Position numbers and translations under genes: made by a program
Assembly: GCF_003075525.1 (NCBI RefSeq)
Contig: NZ_QDDR01000002.1
Location: 248,001 to 312,000 of the forward strand
DNA length: 64,000 bases
Source of the DNA: Pararhodobacter aggregans
Lineage (GTDB): Bacteria; Pseudomonadota; Alphaproteobacteria; Rhodobacterales; Rhodobacteraceae
Direction: 5' to 3'
Shown: piece by piece, positions 35,804 through 45,765 of the stretch
How positions within the stretch are numbered: position 1 is the stretch's first letter
Layout: each line of letters starts with the position of its first letter
Notes under the pieces: model-generated
What the model was told of the DNA's origin: nothing
The model's database searches: none
What the model saw: only the letters and a program-made list of their open reading frames with translations

Positions 35804-36718
35804 ATGTCGAGCAGGGCAGCCCCCACAGTAGCGGTTTTGATGGGCGGACCCTCGGCTGAACGCGAGGTGTCGCTGTCGACGGGGCGCATGTGCGCGGCCG
35901 CGCTGCGGGAGGCGGGATTCCATACTGTCGAGGTCGATGCCGGCCGCGATCTGGCCGAGCGTATGCTGGCGCTGGCGCCGGACGTGGCCTTCAACGCCTT
36001 GCACGGGCGCTGGGGCGAGGACGGCTGCGTCCAGGGTCTGCTGGAATGGCTGCGCATTCCCTATACACATTCGGGCGTCCTGGCCTCGGCTCTGGCCATG
36101 GACAAGGAACGCACCAAGAAGGCCTATGCGGCGGCCGGTCTGCCCATCGTGCCCTCGGTCCTGGCGACGCGGGACGAGGTCCGGGCGCGCCATGTCATGC
36201 CAGCCCCCTATGTGGTGAAGCCCTATAACGAGGGCTCGTCCGTCGGCGTCTGGCTGGTGGCCGAGGAGAACAACGGCCCGCCGCAACTGGATGACCGGAT
36301 GCCCGAGGTGGTGATGGTCGAGGCCTATGTGCCGGGGCGCGAGATGACCTGCACGGTGATGGGCGACCGGGCGCTGACCGTCACCGATATCATCACCGAA
36401 GGCTGGTACGATTACGACGCCAAATACAAGACCGGCGGCTCGCGCCACGTGGTCCCGGCCGAGATCCCGGCCGAGATCTTCGACGCCTGCATGGACTATG
36501 CGCTGAGGGCCCATCAGGTCCTGGGCTGCCGGGGCATCAGCCGCACCGATTTTCGCTGGGACGAGGCCCGGGGCCTTGCCGGGCTGGTGCTGCTGGAGAC
36601 CAATACCCAGCCCGGCATGACGCCCACCTCGCTCAGCCCCGAACAGGCGGCGCATTGCGGGATCCCGTTCCCGGAACTTTGCCGCTGGTTGGTGGAGGAT
36701 GCCTCGTGTCAGCGCTGA
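35804..36718 (+). CDS. ddl: D-alanine-D-alanine ligase
   Basis: A 304-residue ATP-grasp enzyme that makes the D-Ala-D-Ala dipeptide for peptidoglycan. Motifs: VAVLMGGPSAEREVSLSTG, FNALHGRWGEDGCVQGLLEW, YVVKPYNEGSSVGVW, GCRGISRTDFRWDEA and LETNTQPGMTPTSLSPEQA. The ATG at 35804 is used; GTG at 35798 and TTG at 35795 are in frame. The ftsQ start lies inside its last codons. Confidence 0.95.
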   Translation: MSSRAAPTVAVLMGGPSAEREVSLSTGRMCAAALREAGFHTVEVDAGRDLAERMLALAPDVAFNALHGRWGEDGCVQGLLEWLRIPYTHSGVLASALAMDKERTKKAYAAAGLPIVPSVLATRDEVRARHVMPAPYVVKPYNEGSSVGVWLVAEENNGPPQLDDRMPEVVMVEAYVPGREMTCTVMGDRALTVTDIITEGWYDYDAKYKTGGSRHVVPAEIPAEIFDACMDYALRAHQVLGCRGISRTDFRWDEARGLAGLVLLETNTQPGMTPTSLSPEQAAHCGIPFPELCRWLVEDASCQR

Positions 36719-38016
36719 AGAGCCGCGATCCGATGAATTCGGCCCGTACCCAGCCGCAGGGCGGGGCCTGGCTCTGGCCCGACCCGCAGGAGGTGACGGC
36801 ACCCGCCGTGCGCGCCGGGCGTCCGGTGCGCTCGGGCGGCTTGCCGGCCAGCGGGCAATGGCCCAGCGATCCGCCCGCGCCCTTCTGGCCTCCCGCGCCC
36901 GACGGCGGCGAGCGCGCGCCCCGCGCGCTGCGCACGGTCGAGCCGCCCGAGCCCGCGGCCTTCGAGGAATACGACGCGCTGACCCTGCCCGAAAAGCCGA
37001 TCCGCGGCACTTTCGGCTTTCAGGCGAACCCGGGTTACAGCGCGGCGCCGGCGCAGGCGCTGCATGCGCCGATGCCGGGCGCGACGGCAGCGGCTTTGGG
37101 GGCGGCGCAGGCCGGATGGGCCGACCCGGTGCCCGCGGGTCCGGCGCCGTCGCCTGCGTTTGATCCGTCGCCCAGCCGTCTGGCCTATCGCCTGAACCGG
37201 CTGTGGCTGACGCCGCTGGTGCGCAATTTCCTGCGGCTGGGCCTGCCCCTGCTGGTGGTCGCGGCCTTTGCCGGGGCCTGGGCGTCCAAGCCCGAGAACC
37301 GCGAGATGGTCACCGGCCAGATCGCCCAGACCGTCGAATGGGTGCAGAACCAGCCGATGTTCCGCGTCACCGGCATCGAGGTCGAGGCCCGCTCGCCCGA
37401 GGTGGCGCTAGGGGTCGAACAGCTTCTGGGGCTCAGCTTCCCGCTGTCGTCGTGGGATCTGGACCTGACCGACTTGCGCGCCCGGGCTGAATCGCTCGAC
37501 GCGGTCGAGCGCGCCTGGCTGCAGATCCGCTCGGGCGGGGTGCTGGAGGTGCGCATCGCCGAGCGCGTCCCGGCGATGATCTGGCGCAATGGCGAAGTGC
37601 TGGATCTGGTCGATGACGAGGGCCATCGCGTCGCCCGTCTGGCCACCCGCGCCGCGCGCGCCGATCTGCCGCTGATCGCCGGGGCCGGTGCGCCCGAGGC
37701 GATCGCCGAGGCGCAGGCGCTCTGGACCGCCGCCGCGCCGATCCAGGGGCGGATCCGCGGCCTGGTGCGCGTGGGCGAACGCCGCTGGGACGTGGTTCTG
37801 GACCGCAACCAGCGGATCCTTCTGCCCGAGACCGGCGCGCTCGAGGCGCTGGAGCGCGTCGTCGCCATGTCCGAGGGCGCGCAGCAATTGCTGTCACGCG
37901 ACGTGACCATTGTCGACATGCGCCAGCCGGTGCGCCCGACCCTGCGCCTGACCGCCGAGGCGATGACCGAACTGACCCGCAACCGAACCGAAACCAGAGG
38001 AGCCCCCCGCCGATGA
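36706..38016 (+). CDS. ftsQ: Cell division protein FtsQ
   Basis: A 436-residue bitopic division protein of the FtsQLB complex. A long Pro/Ala-rich cytoplasmic N-terminus (about 170 residues, longer than in enterobacteria) precedes one transmembrane helix (FLRLGLPLLVVAAFAGAWAS, near residue 176) and a periplasmic POTRA domain (MFRVTGIEVEARSPEVALGV) and beta domain. The GTG start at 36706 is preferred because GGAGG lies seven bases before it; ATG at 36733 is an alternative. It overlaps ddl by 13 bases. Confidence 0.9.
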   Translation: MSALKSRDPMNSARTQPQGGAWLWPDPQEVTAPAVRAGRPVRSGGLPASGQWPSDPPAPFWPPAPDGGERAPRALRTVEPPEPAAFEEYDALTLPEKPIRGTFGFQANPGYSAAPAQALHAPMPGATAAALGAAQAGWADPVPAGPAPSPAFDPSPSRLAYRLNRLWLTPLVRNFLRLGLPLLVVAAFAGAWASKPENREMVTGQIAQTVEWVQNQPMFRVTGIEVEARSPEVALGVEQLLGLSFPLSSWDLDLTDLRARAESLDAVERAWLQIRSGGVLEVRIAERVPAMIWRNGEVLDLVDDEGHRVARLATRAARADLPLIAGAGAPEAIAEAQALWTAAAPIQGRIRGLVRVGERRWDVVLDRNQRILLPETGALEALERVVAMSEGAQQLLSRDVTIVDMRQPVRPTLRLTAEAMTELTRNRTETRGAPRR

Positions 38017-39347
38017 CCGACCTCTACGAATCGCAGCGCGCGATGCGCAACCTTCGCCGTCAGGCGATGCAGCGGGGGGTGATCGCGGTGATGGACATCG
38101 GCACCCATAAAGTCGCCTGCCTGATCCTGAAATTCGGCGCCTCGGACGGCCCGCAGGAGGGGTTCGGCGTCGGCAACATGGCGGGGCAGGCGGCCTTCCG
38201 GGTGATCGGCGCTGGCACCACCTGTTCGCGCGGCATCCGCTTTGGTGAGATCGCGGCCATGCGCGAGACCGAGCGGGCGGTGCGCACGGCGTTGCAGAAC
38301 GCGCAGAAGATGGCGCAGACCCGGGTCGACCACGCGATCCTGACCTTCTCGGGCGGCGATATCCGCAGTTACGGGCTTGAGGGCAATGTCGAGATCGAGG
38401 CCGATCGCGTCAGCGAAAACGATATCGCCCGGGTGCTGGATGCCTGCGACACGCCCGATATCGGCCATGGCCGCGAGGTGCTGCACGCGCAGCCGGTGAA
38501 TTTCGTGCTGGACCACCGCTCGGGCCTGTCGGATCCGCGCGGGCAGGCGGGGCGCAACCTTGGCTGCGACATGCATCTGCTCAGCGTCGGCACCGATGTG
38601 GTGCAGAACCTGGTCCATTGCCTCAAGCGCTGCGACGTCGAGGTCGCGGGGCTGGCGGCGGCGCCCTATGTCTCGGGGCGGGCGGCGCTGGTCGAGGACG
38701 AGCAGGAGCTGGGGGCTGCGGCGATCGACATGGGCGGCGGCACGACCTCGCTGTCGATCTTCATCAAGGGCCACATGATCTATGCCGATACGGTCAAGCT
38801 GGGCGGCGACCACATCACCGGCGATATCGCCAAGGTGCTGACCATCCCCTATTCGACGGCCGAGCGGATCAAGACCCTGCATGGCGGTCTCTTCGCCACC
38901 GGGCAGGACGACCGGCAGCGAATCGAGATCGGCGGCAATTCGGGCGATTGGGACAAGGACCGGCGGACCATCACCCGCACCGAACTCATCGGCATCATGC
39001 GGCCCCGGATGGGCGAGATCCTGGAAGAGCTGCGCGCGCGGCTGGATATCGCCGGCTTCGACCATCTGCCCAGCCAGCAGGTGGTGCTGACCGGCGGCGG
39101 CAGCCAGGTGCCGGGGCTGCTGGAGATGGCGGCGCGGGTCCTTGGAACGCAGGTGCGGCTGGGCCGTCCGATCCGCGTGCCGGGTCTGCCGCAGGCGGCG
39201 ACGGCACCGGGCTATTCGGCGATTGTGGGCCTGTGCCAATACGCCGCCCATCCGCAGGACGAATGGTGGGATTTCGACATTCCCGCCCAGATGTTCGCCG
39301 CCCGGCCGCTCAAGCGCGCCATGAAGTGGTTCCGCGACAATTGGTGA
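38013..39347 (+). CDS. ftsA: Cell division protein FtsA
   Basis: A 444-residue actin-like ATPase that anchors FtsZ to the membrane. Nucleotide-binding elements: MDIGTHKVACLILKFG (phosphate 1), AAIDMGGGTTSLSIF (phosphate 2) and VVLTGGGSQVPGLLEMAARV (adenosine). The C-terminal amphipathic helix (PLKRAMKWFRDNW) is present. Overlaps ftsQ by four bases. About 290 bases, with hairpins, separate it from ftsZ. Confidence 0.95.
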   Translation: MTDLYESQRAMRNLRRQAMQRGVIAVMDIGTHKVACLILKFGASDGPQEGFGVGNMAGQAAFRVIGAGTTCSRGIRFGEIAAMRETERAVRTALQNAQKMAQTRVDHAILTFSGGDIRSYGLEGNVEIEADRVSENDIARVLDACDTPDIGHGREVLHAQPVNFVLDHRSGLSDPRGQAGRNLGCDMHLLSVGTDVVQNLVHCLKRCDVEVAGLAAAPYVSGRAALVEDEQELGAAAIDMGGGTTSLSIFIKGHMIYADTVKLGGDHITGDIAKVLTIPYSTAERIKTLHGGLFATGQDDRQRIEIGGNSGDWDKDRRTITRTELIGIMRPRMGEILEELRARLDIAGFDHLPSQQVVLTGGGSQVPGLLEMAARVLGTQVRLGRPIRVPGLPQAATAPGYSAIVGLCQYAAHPQDEWWDFDIPAQMFAARPLKRAMKWFRDNW

Positions 39348-39407
39348 GCGCTACCACCCGTCTGATGTCTGACATTTGACGGCCCCCTCGTCTCAACAAC
39401 ACCCTGA

Positions 39408-39459
39408 AAACCCCTGATGCGGCGTGAAAAAACGCTGTTCAGGGGTTTCTCGCCTGAAC
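39408..39459 (+). promoter_or_regulatory. Mutually exclusive hairpins between ftsA and ftsZ
   Basis: Stem 1 pairs AAACCCCTGA (39408-39417) with TCAGGGGTTT (39439-39448). Stem 2 pairs GTTCAGG (39438-39444) with CCTGAAC (39453-39459). They share the central arm, so only one can form. No long T-tract follows either. The arrangement resembles an attenuator or a processing site upstream of ftsZ. Confidence 0.45.
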
Positions 39460-39639
39460 CCCCGGGAGGCAAATTTCCGCGGGAATCTAAGCCATTGCGC
39501 TGTTTTGGTTCGTTTTTTTGATGACGCCGATTCAGGGTCGCGCTAAGATCGTTTCAAATCTGGCAAATCACCGAAATGACCAGATCACGAACGAGCAACT
39601 GAGACCGGGAATACCCGGCTCCCAATAAGGCGGACAGGC

Positions 39640-41430
39640 ATGACTCTGACTTTTCTCGCAACCGAGACCAAGGACTTGACTCCGCGCATCACCGTTTTCG
39701 GTGTGGGCGGCGCGGGCGGCAATGCCGTCAACAACATGATCGACCAGAACCTTGAAGGGGTCGATTTCGTCGTCGCGAACACCGATGCGCAGGCGCTGCA
39801 GCAGTCCAAGGCCCCGACCCGCATCCAGCTGGGCGTGCAGGCGACCGAAGGTCTGGGGGCGGGCGCCCGTCCCGAGGTCGGCGCCAATGCCGCGGCCGAG
39901 ACGCTGGAAGAGATCATGGATCATCTGTCCGGCGCGCATATGTGCTTCATCACCGCCGGCATGGGCGGCGGCACCGGCACCGGTGCGGCCCCGATCATCG
40001 CCCAGGCGGCGCGTGAGATGGGGATCCTGACCGTCGGCGTGGTGACCAAGCCCTTCGCCTTCGAAGGCGGCAAGCGGATGCGTCAGGCCGAGTCCGGCGT
40101 CGAGGAGCTGCAGAAGGTCGTCGACACCCTCATCATCATCCCCAACCAGAACCTGTTCCGTCTGGCCAACGAGCGCACCACCTTCACCGAGGCCTTCGCG
40201 CTGGCCGATGACGTGCTCTATCAGGGCGTCAAGGGCGTGACCGACCTGATGGTCCGTCCGGGCATGATCAACCTCGACTTCGCCGACGTCCGCGCGGTGA
40301 TGGACGAGATGGGCAAGGCCATGATGGGCACCGGCGAGGCGACCGGCGAGGACCGCGCCCGTCAGGCGGCCGAGAAGGCGATCGCCAACCCGCTTCTGGA
40401 CGAGATCAGCCTCAACGGCGCCAAGGGCGTGCTGATCAACATCACCGGCGGCAATGACCTCACGCTGTTCGAACTGGACGAAGCGGCCAATCTGATCCGC
40501 AACAAGGTCGATCCTGAGGCGAATATCATCGTCGGCTCGACGCTGGACCCGGAGATGGAAGGCGCGATCCGCGTCTCGGTCGTCGCCACCGGCATCGAGG
40601 CCCAGCCGGTCACCGCCGAGGTGCCGCGCCGCCGCATGGCCGAGCCGCTGGTCACCGAGACCCCGGTCGTGGTCGAAGAGCCCGCGCCGGCCCCGGTCGC
40701 CGAAGAGCCGCGCTTCGAGGCCCCGGCCTATGAAGAGCCCGCCTACGAGGATGCCGCCTACAACCCGCCGATGTTCGAGTCGCGCGCGGTGGAGCGTCAC
40801 GCCGAACGTCAGGTCGAGCGTCACATGGAGCGTCACCCGGAGCCCCGCTACGAGGCCCCGACCCATGCCGCCTATCACGAGGCCCCCGCGGCCGAGCCGG
40901 TGCAGGAGGACTTCTTCCTGGAGGACGTGCTGCGCAACGAGGCCCCGGTCGCCCCGCAGCCGCAGGTCCGCCGTCCGGCCATGGCCGAGCCCGTCCGTGC
41001 CCCGCAGCCGCAGCAATACCAGCCGCAACCGCAGCAGTATCAGCCGCAGCAGCACCAGCCCGAGGCGGCCTTCACCGCCCCGCGTCCGGGCCGCAACCCG
41101 GGTCAGCCCAGCCCCGAGACCCTGGCCCGCCTGCGCGCCGCGGTCGAGAAGCAGCCCGAGGCGCCCGCGCGCCGTCCGGTCGCGCAGCACCAGCCGCAGC
41201 AGCAGGCCCCGGCCCCCGCGCCGCAGCCGGAAGCGCGCCGCGGTCTGGGCATCGGCAGCCTGATCCACCGCATGGCGGGCCATGCCGCGCCCGCCGCCAC
41301 CGCCGCGGCCGAGCAGCCCGCCCGTCACGCCCGCCCGCAGCCGCAGGTCCAGGCTTACGAGGACGAGCACCAGCACCGCGCCGCCGACCAGTTCGAAATC
41401 CCGGCTTTCCTGCGTCGTCAGGCGAACTGA
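39640..41430 (+). CDS. ftsZ: Cell division protein FtsZ
   Basis: A 596-residue tubulin-like GTPase that forms the division ring. The GTPase domain covers residues 1-320 ([15 protein letters not shown], the tubulin signature [19 protein letters not shown], and [20 protein letters not shown]). Residues 325-580 are a disordered linker rich in Glu, Pro, Gln, Arg and Ala with repeated QPQQYQP blocks, much longer than the E. coli linker. The C-terminal peptide [12 protein letters not shown], which binds FtsA and other partners, is intact. It probably has its own promoter in the 290-base gap before it. Confidence 0.97.
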   Translation: MTLTFLATETKDLTPRITVFGVGGAGGNAVNNMIDQNLEGVDFVVANTDAQALQQSKAPTRIQLGVQATEGLGAGARPEVGANAAAETLEEIMDHLSGAHMCFITAGMGGGTGTGAAPIIAQAAREMGILTVGVVTKPFAFEGGKRMRQAESGVEELQKVVDTLIIIPNQNLFRLANERTTFTEAFALADDVLYQGVKGVTDLMVRPGMINLDFADVRAVMDEMGKAMMGTGEATGEDRARQAAEKAIANPLLDEISLNGAKGVLINITGGNDLTLFELDEAANLIRNKVDPEANIIVGSTLDPEMEGAIRVSVVATGIEAQPVTAEVPRRRMAEPLVTETPVVVEEPAPAPVAEEPRFEAPAYEEPAYEDAAYNPPMFESRAVERHAERQVERHMERHPEPRYEAPTHAAYHEAPAAEPVQEDFFLEDVLRNEAPVAPQPQVRRPAMAEPVRAPQPQQYQPQPQQYQPQQHQPEAAFTAPRPGRNPGQPSPETLARLRAAVEKQPEAPARRPVAQHQPQQQAPAPAPQPEARRGLGIGSLIHRMAGHAAPAATAAAEQPARHARPQPQVQAYEDEHQHRAADQFEIPAFLRRQAN

Positions 41431-41472
41431 GCTGAAAAGCGCGATCAAATCCTGCCCCGCGGGGCCTGTGGA

Positions 41473-41502
41473 GAACCGGCGAGAGCCGGTTCTTTTCATT
41501 TT
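41473..41502 (+). terminator. Rho-independent terminator after ftsZ
   Basis: Perfect stem GAACCGGC/GCCGGTTC with tetraloop GAGA, followed by TTTTCATTTT. Confidence 0.88.
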
Positions 41503-41661
41503 GAATTCAGGGCGTTACGGAAGGCCTGCCTGACGTGCGCGGAAACTCGCGCATGCGTGAGGGCAGTGTTACATCGTGTTACAAAGCGTGACTTGAGCAT
41601 TAACGCACGGATTCATAAAGAAACTGTGAGCCGAGCAGAAATTCAGGCCGAGGACCAACTC

Positions 41662-42609
41662 GTGCAGACAACCTTGAAATCTTCCGTGCGTTTCGACGGC
41701 ACCGCGCTCCATTCGGGGCGGGCCGTGGTCATGCATGTCCGCCCCGCGCCTGCGGGGCACGGGGTGGTGTTCGAACGTCTCGACCTCGACCTGCCTGTGG
41801 CGCAGCGCCGCATCGCCGTCACGCCCTCGGCGCTGATCGAGGCCAACCTCTGCACCAAGATCGGCAACGATCATGACGTTTCCGTGGCGACCATCGAACA
41901 TCTGATGGCGGCGCTGGCCGGGTGTGGCATCCATAACGCGCGGGTGACGCTGGACGGGCCGGAAGTGCCGATCCTCGACGGCTCGGCCCGGCCCTTCGTC
42001 GCGGCCTTCGTCGCGGCGGGCACCCGGGTGCAGGCGGCCTCGCTGACGGCGATCCGCGTGCTGAAGCCGATCGAGGTCCGCATGGGCGAGGCCTGGGCCC
42101 GGCTGGAACCGGCCGAGGCGCTGTCCATCGCGTTCGAGATCGACTTCCCCGATGCCGCCATCGGCCACCAGACCTGCGAGCTGGAACTGGCCAACGGCAC
42201 CTTCGTGCGCGAACTCTCGGATTGCCGCACCTTCTGCCGTCAGGCGGATGTGGATTTCATGCGTGCCAATGGCCTGGCGCTGGGGGGCACCTACGAGAAT
42301 GCGGTGGTGGTGCAGGGGGCCGATATCCTCAGCCCCGGCGGCCTGCGCCGGATCGACGAGCCGGTGCGCCACAAGATGCTCGATGCGATGGGTGACCTTG
42401 CCGTGGCCGGGGCGCCGATCCTCGGCCGCTATATCGGCCACCGTGCGGGCCACACCCTGACCGGCCGTCTGGTGCGGGCGCTTCTGGATGACGCCACCGC
42501 CTGGGAGCATGTCACGGTCGAGGGCGATCAGGCGCACCGGATGCCCGGCGCCGGGGTCTGCGCCGCGGATCTGCTGGCCACCGGCGCCACCACCGCCTCG
42601 GCCGCCTGA
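41662..42609 (+). CDS. lpxC: UDP-3-O-acyl-N-acetylglucosamine deacetylase
   Basis: A 315-residue zinc enzyme that catalyses the committed step of lipid A synthesis. Motifs: VQTTLKSSVRFDGTALHSG, VATIEHLMAALAGCGIHNA (zinc His), PILDGSARPFVAAF, RTFCRQADVDFMRANGLALG and RHKMLDAMGDLAVAG (zinc His and Asp). The start is GTG at 41662, supported by GAGGA seven bases upstream and by alignment with family N-termini; an upstream open frame to 41557 is not family sequence. A terminator separates it from ftsZ. Confidence 0.94.
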   Translation: MQTTLKSSVRFDGTALHSGRAVVMHVRPAPAGHGVVFERLDLDLPVAQRRIAVTPSALIEANLCTKIGNDHDVSVATIEHLMAALAGCGIHNARVTLDGPEVPILDGSARPFVAAFVAAGTRVQAASLTAIRVLKPIEVRMGEAWARLEPAEALSIAFEIDFPDAAIGHQTCELELANGTFVRELSDCRTFCRQADVDFMRANGLALGGTYENAVVVQGADILSPGGLRRIDEPVRHKMLDAMGDLAVAGAPILGRYIGHRAGHTLTGRLVRALLDDATAWEHVTVEGDQAHRMPGAGVCAADLLATGATTASAA

Positions 42610-42799
42610 GGCGCCGCCGTGAGCGGCTTTCGGCGTCTTGGCCAGTCCGCTGAACACGGGGATGTTTTTCTGCTGAATGGCGTTTTGCGTGCGCCCGGCA
42701 AACGTGCTAGGACACGCCGGGACGCGCCCCCGGCGAGCCCGGGATTCGCCCGGGATGTCGGCTGCGGCGCCCTTCGGTAAGACAAGAATGAGGATCGGC

Positions 42800-43660
42800 A
42801 TGGTCGGCACCCTTGGCAAATCGGCCCGGCGCAGGCTGTCGACGCTGGCGCTGAGCAGCGTTCTGGTGCTGGCACTGGCCGCCTGCGGGAACCAGGTCGG
42901 CACCGACGAGCCGCTGGACGGCTATTCGGCCGAGGAAATCTTCACGCGCGGCGAATACGTGCTGGAGAACAACCGCCGGATCGAACCGGCGATGCGCTAT
43001 TTCCGCGAGGTCGAGCGGCTTTATCCCTATACCGACTGGGCCCGGCGCTCGTTGGTGATGCAGGCCTATGCCCTGCATCGCGACGGCCAGTATGACGAGG
43101 CCCGCGCCACGGCGCAGCGCTTCCTCGACCAGTATCCGGGCGATCCGGACGCCGCCTGGGCCGCCTATATCGTGGCGCTGACCTATTACGATCAGATCGA
43201 GGACGTGGGCCGCGACCAGGGCCTGACCTTCCAGGCGCTGAACCATCTGCGCTACGTGATCGAGCAATACCCGAACACCGAATACGCCCGCTCGGCGGTG
43301 CTGAAATTCGATCTGGCCTTCGACCGTCTGGCGGCAAAGGAGATGGAGATCGGCCGCTTCTACCTGTCGCGCGGCAATTATCAGGCGGGGATCAACCGTT
43401 TCCGCGCCGTGGTCGAGCAATACCAGACCACCACCCAGACGCCCGAGGCGCTGCACCGGCTGGTGGAAAGCTATCTGGCGCTGGGGCTGCGCGACGAGGC
43501 GCAGACCGCGGGCGCGATCCTGGGCCACAACTTCCGCTCCTCGCCCTTCTACGAGGACAGCTTCCGTCTGCTGACCGCGGCAGGGCTGAGCGATCAGGCG
43601 CAGGGCACCAGCTGGCTCAACGACATCTATCGCCGGACCATTCGCGGCGAGTGGCTCTGA
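42800..43660 (+). CDS. bamD: Outer membrane assembly lipoprotein BamD
   Basis: A 286-residue lipoprotein of the BAM complex, which inserts beta-barrel proteins in the outer membrane. The signal peptide RRLSTLALSSVLVLALAACG ends in the lipobox LAAC. Five TPR-like repeats follow (for example RRIEPAMRYFREVERLYPYT, YDEARATAQRFLDQYPGDPD). The ATG at 42800 is preferred because GAGGA lies six bases upstream; ATG at 42788 is an alternative. Confidence 0.93.
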   Translation: MVGTLGKSARRRLSTLALSSVLVLALAACGNQVGTDEPLDGYSAEEIFTRGEYVLENNRRIEPAMRYFREVERLYPYTDWARRSLVMQAYALHRDGQYDEARATAQRFLDQYPGDPDAAWAAYIVALTYYDQIEDVGRDQGLTFQALNHLRYVIEQYPNTEYARSAVLKFDLAFDRLAAKEMEIGRFYLSRGNYQAGINRFRAVVEQYQTTTQTPEALHRLVESYLALGLRDEAQTAGAILGHNFRSSPFYEDSFRLLTAAGLSDQAQGTSWLNDIYRRTIRGEWL

Positions 43661-43681
43661 CGCCGGGGGGCGCGCGCGGGA

Positions 43682-45325
43682 ATGCTACGGGCGCTCTCGA
43701 TTCGGGACATGCTGCTGATCGAGCGGCTTGAGCTGGATTTCCATCCCGGCCTCAATGTGCTGACCGGCGAGACCGGGGCGGGCAAATCCATTCTGCTGGA
43801 CAGTCTGGGTTTCGTGCTGGGCTGGCGCGGCCGCGCCGATCTGGTGCGGCAGGGCGCCCAGCAGGGCGAGGTGGAGGCGGTGTTCGATCTGCCCGAGGGG
43901 CACCCGGGCCGCGCCGTGCTGGACGAGGCCGGGATCCCGCTGGAAGACGAGCTGGTCCTGCGCCGTGTCAACACTGCCGAGGGGCGCAAGACCGCCTGGA
44001 TCAACGACCGCCGCGCCTCGGGCGAGGTGCTCAGGGCGCTGTCGGATACCCTCGTGGAACTGCATGGCCAGCATGACGACCGCGGGCTCCTGAACCCGCG
44101 CGGGCACCGGCAATTGCTCGATGCCTATGCCGGGGCCGACACCGGCGCCGTGCGCGCCGCATGGCGGGCGCTGGCCGAGGCGCGCAAGGCGCGTGAGGCC
44201 GCCGCGGCCCGGCTGGCGGGTCTCAGGGCCGAAGAGGAATACCTGCGCCATGCGGTCAAGGAGCTGGATCAACTGGACCCGCAGCCCGGCGAGGAGGCCG
44301 AGCTCGACACCCGCCGCCGCCTGATGCAGGCCGCGACCCGGCTGGTGGGCGATGTGGCCCGCGCCCGGCAGGCTTTGGGCGAGGACGGGGCCGAGCGTCT
44401 GGCGCTGGACGCGCTGCGCTGGCTGGAGGATGCGGCCGAAGGCGTCGAGGGTCGGCTCGACGCGGCGATCGAGGCTCTGGGCCGGGCGCTGTCGGAACTG
44501 GGCGAGGCCACGGGCGAGATCGAGGCCTGCCTCGACCAGATGCAGGCCGATCCGGCAGAGCTGGAGCGGGTCGAGGAGCGGCTTTTCGCGCTGAGGGGCC
44601 TGGCGCGCAAACATTCGGTGCTGCCCGATGATCTGGGCACCCATGCCGCCGGGCTGCGCGAACGGCTGGAGGCGCTGGATTCCGGCGACAAGGGCATGGC
44701 GGCGCTGGCCCAGGCCGAGGCCGCGGCGCAGACGGGCTTCACCGCGGCCTGCGCGGCGCTGACGGCGGAACGCAAGGCGGCGGCGGCCTCGCTCGATCAG
44801 GCGATGGCGGCGGAACTGGCGCCCCTGAAGATGGAGCGCGCGGTCTTCCAGACGGTGATCGAGCCGACCGAACCCGGGCCGGAAGGGGCGGATGCGGTGA
44901 CCTTCGAAGTGGCGACCAACCCCGGCGCACCGGCCGGGGCGCTGAACAAGATCGCCTCGGGCGGGGAACTGTCGCGCTTTCTGCTGGCGCTGAAGGTCTG
45001 TCTCAGCCGCGGGCAATCGGGCGTGACGATGATCTTCGACGAGATCGACCGCGGGGTCGGCGGGGCGACGGCCGATGCGGTGGGCCGCCGGCTGCGGGCG
45101 CTGGCCGAGGGCGCGCAGGTGCTGGTCGTCACCCATTCGCCGCAGGTGGCGGCGCTCGGCGCGCATCACTGGCGGGTCGAGAAGCGGGTGGAGGCCGGGG
45201 CCACTCTCAGCCATGTGACGCCGCTTTCCGCCGGGGAACGCGTGGACGAGATTGCCCGCATGTTGTCGGGTGATACCATTACCGAGGCGGCGCGCGGCGC
45301 GGCCCGCGCCCTGATCGGCGCGTGA
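43682..45325 (+). CDS. recN: DNA repair protein RecN
   Basis: A 547-residue SMC-like ATPase for double-strand break repair. N-terminal Walker A GETGAGKSILLDSLGFVLGW; long coiled-coil arms across residues 155-370; C-terminal ABC signature ASGGELSRFLLALKVCLSRG and Walker B MIFDEIDRGVGGATADAVGR. It is 21 bases after bamD, so probably in the lpxC-bamD-recN transcription unit. Confidence 0.96.
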   Translation: MLRALSIRDMLLIERLELDFHPGLNVLTGETGAGKSILLDSLGFVLGWRGRADLVRQGAQQGEVEAVFDLPEGHPGRAVLDEAGIPLEDELVLRRVNTAEGRKTAWINDRRASGEVLRALSDTLVELHGQHDDRGLLNPRGHRQLLDAYAGADTGAVRAAWRALAEARKAREAAAARLAGLRAEEEYLRHAVKELDQLDPQPGEEAELDTRRRLMQAATRLVGDVARARQALGEDGAERLALDALRWLEDAAEGVEGRLDAAIEALGRALSELGEATGEIEACLDQMQADPAELERVEERLFALRGLARKHSVLPDDLGTHAAGLRERLEALDSGDKGMAALAQAEAAAQTGFTAACAALTAERKAAAASLDQAMAAELAPLKMERAVFQTVIEPTEPGPEGADAVTFEVATNPGAPAGALNKIASGGELSRFLLALKVCLSRGQSGVTMIFDEIDRGVGGATADAVGRRLRALAEGAQVLVVTHSPQVAALGAHHWRVEKRVEAGATLSHVTPLSAGERVDEIARMLSGDTITEAARGAARALIGA

Positions 45326-45372
45326 CGGACAACCGGGGCGGGGCCAACCCGTCCCCCAGACGGAGGCCGGGC

Positions 45373-45735
45373 ATGACACGGGCAATCTGGATCACGGCGG
45401 CACTGGCCGCGGCAACGGCACTCGCGGGCTGCGGGGATATCCCGGACATGCGCTTCGGGCAGGGCGGGGGGCGTCCGGCCTATGGCGGGGGCTATGGCGG
45501 CACCCCGGTAGTGCCGTCGGAGCCGGTGGTGGCCGGGCCCTCGGCCAGCCAGGCCGAAGGCGCCTGCATGAGCGCGGGCCGCGAGGCCGGGTTCGACGTG
45601 CAGGGCGTGGTCGGCACCCGCGAACAGGGCACGTCGCGCGATGTGATGCTGCGGGTTCAGCGCGGCGGCCAGACGGTCGAGGTACGTTGCAGCTACGCTT
45701 ACGATTCGGGCCAGGCCCGGATCATGACGCTTTAG
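45373..45735 (+). CDS. Small hypothetical lipoprotein
   Basis: A 120-residue protein with a lipoprotein signal (ITAALAAATALAGCGDIPDM, lipobox LAGC), a Gly-rich linker (GGGRPAYGGGYGG) and a 75-residue domain with two later Cys residues (GACMSAGREAGFDVQGVVG, VEVRCSYAYDSGQARI). The start at 45373 is supported by GGAGG; the frame is open upstream to 45322. It probably faces the periplasm. Function unknown. Confidence 0.68.
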   Translation: MTRAIWITAALAAATALAGCGDIPDMRFGQGGGRPAYGGGYGGTPVVPSEPVVAGPSASQAEGACMSAGREAGFDVQGVVGTREQGTSRDVMLRVQRGGQTVEVRCSYAYDSGQARIMTL

Positions 45736-45744
45736 GCGCAAGGC

Positions 45745-45765
45745 GGCGGGAGGCACGCTCCCGCC
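45745..45765 (+). terminator. Putative terminator stem after recN operon
   Basis: Perfect stem GGCGGGAG/CTCCCGCC with loop GCACG, nine bases after the lipoprotein stop codon; no T-tract follows, so termination is uncertain. Confidence 0.4.

Noticed and set aside
39568-41499. A 643-residue minus-strand frame opposite ftsZ
   Set aside because: Low-complexity Gly/Leu/Arg shadow; FtsZ is unambiguous on the plus strand.
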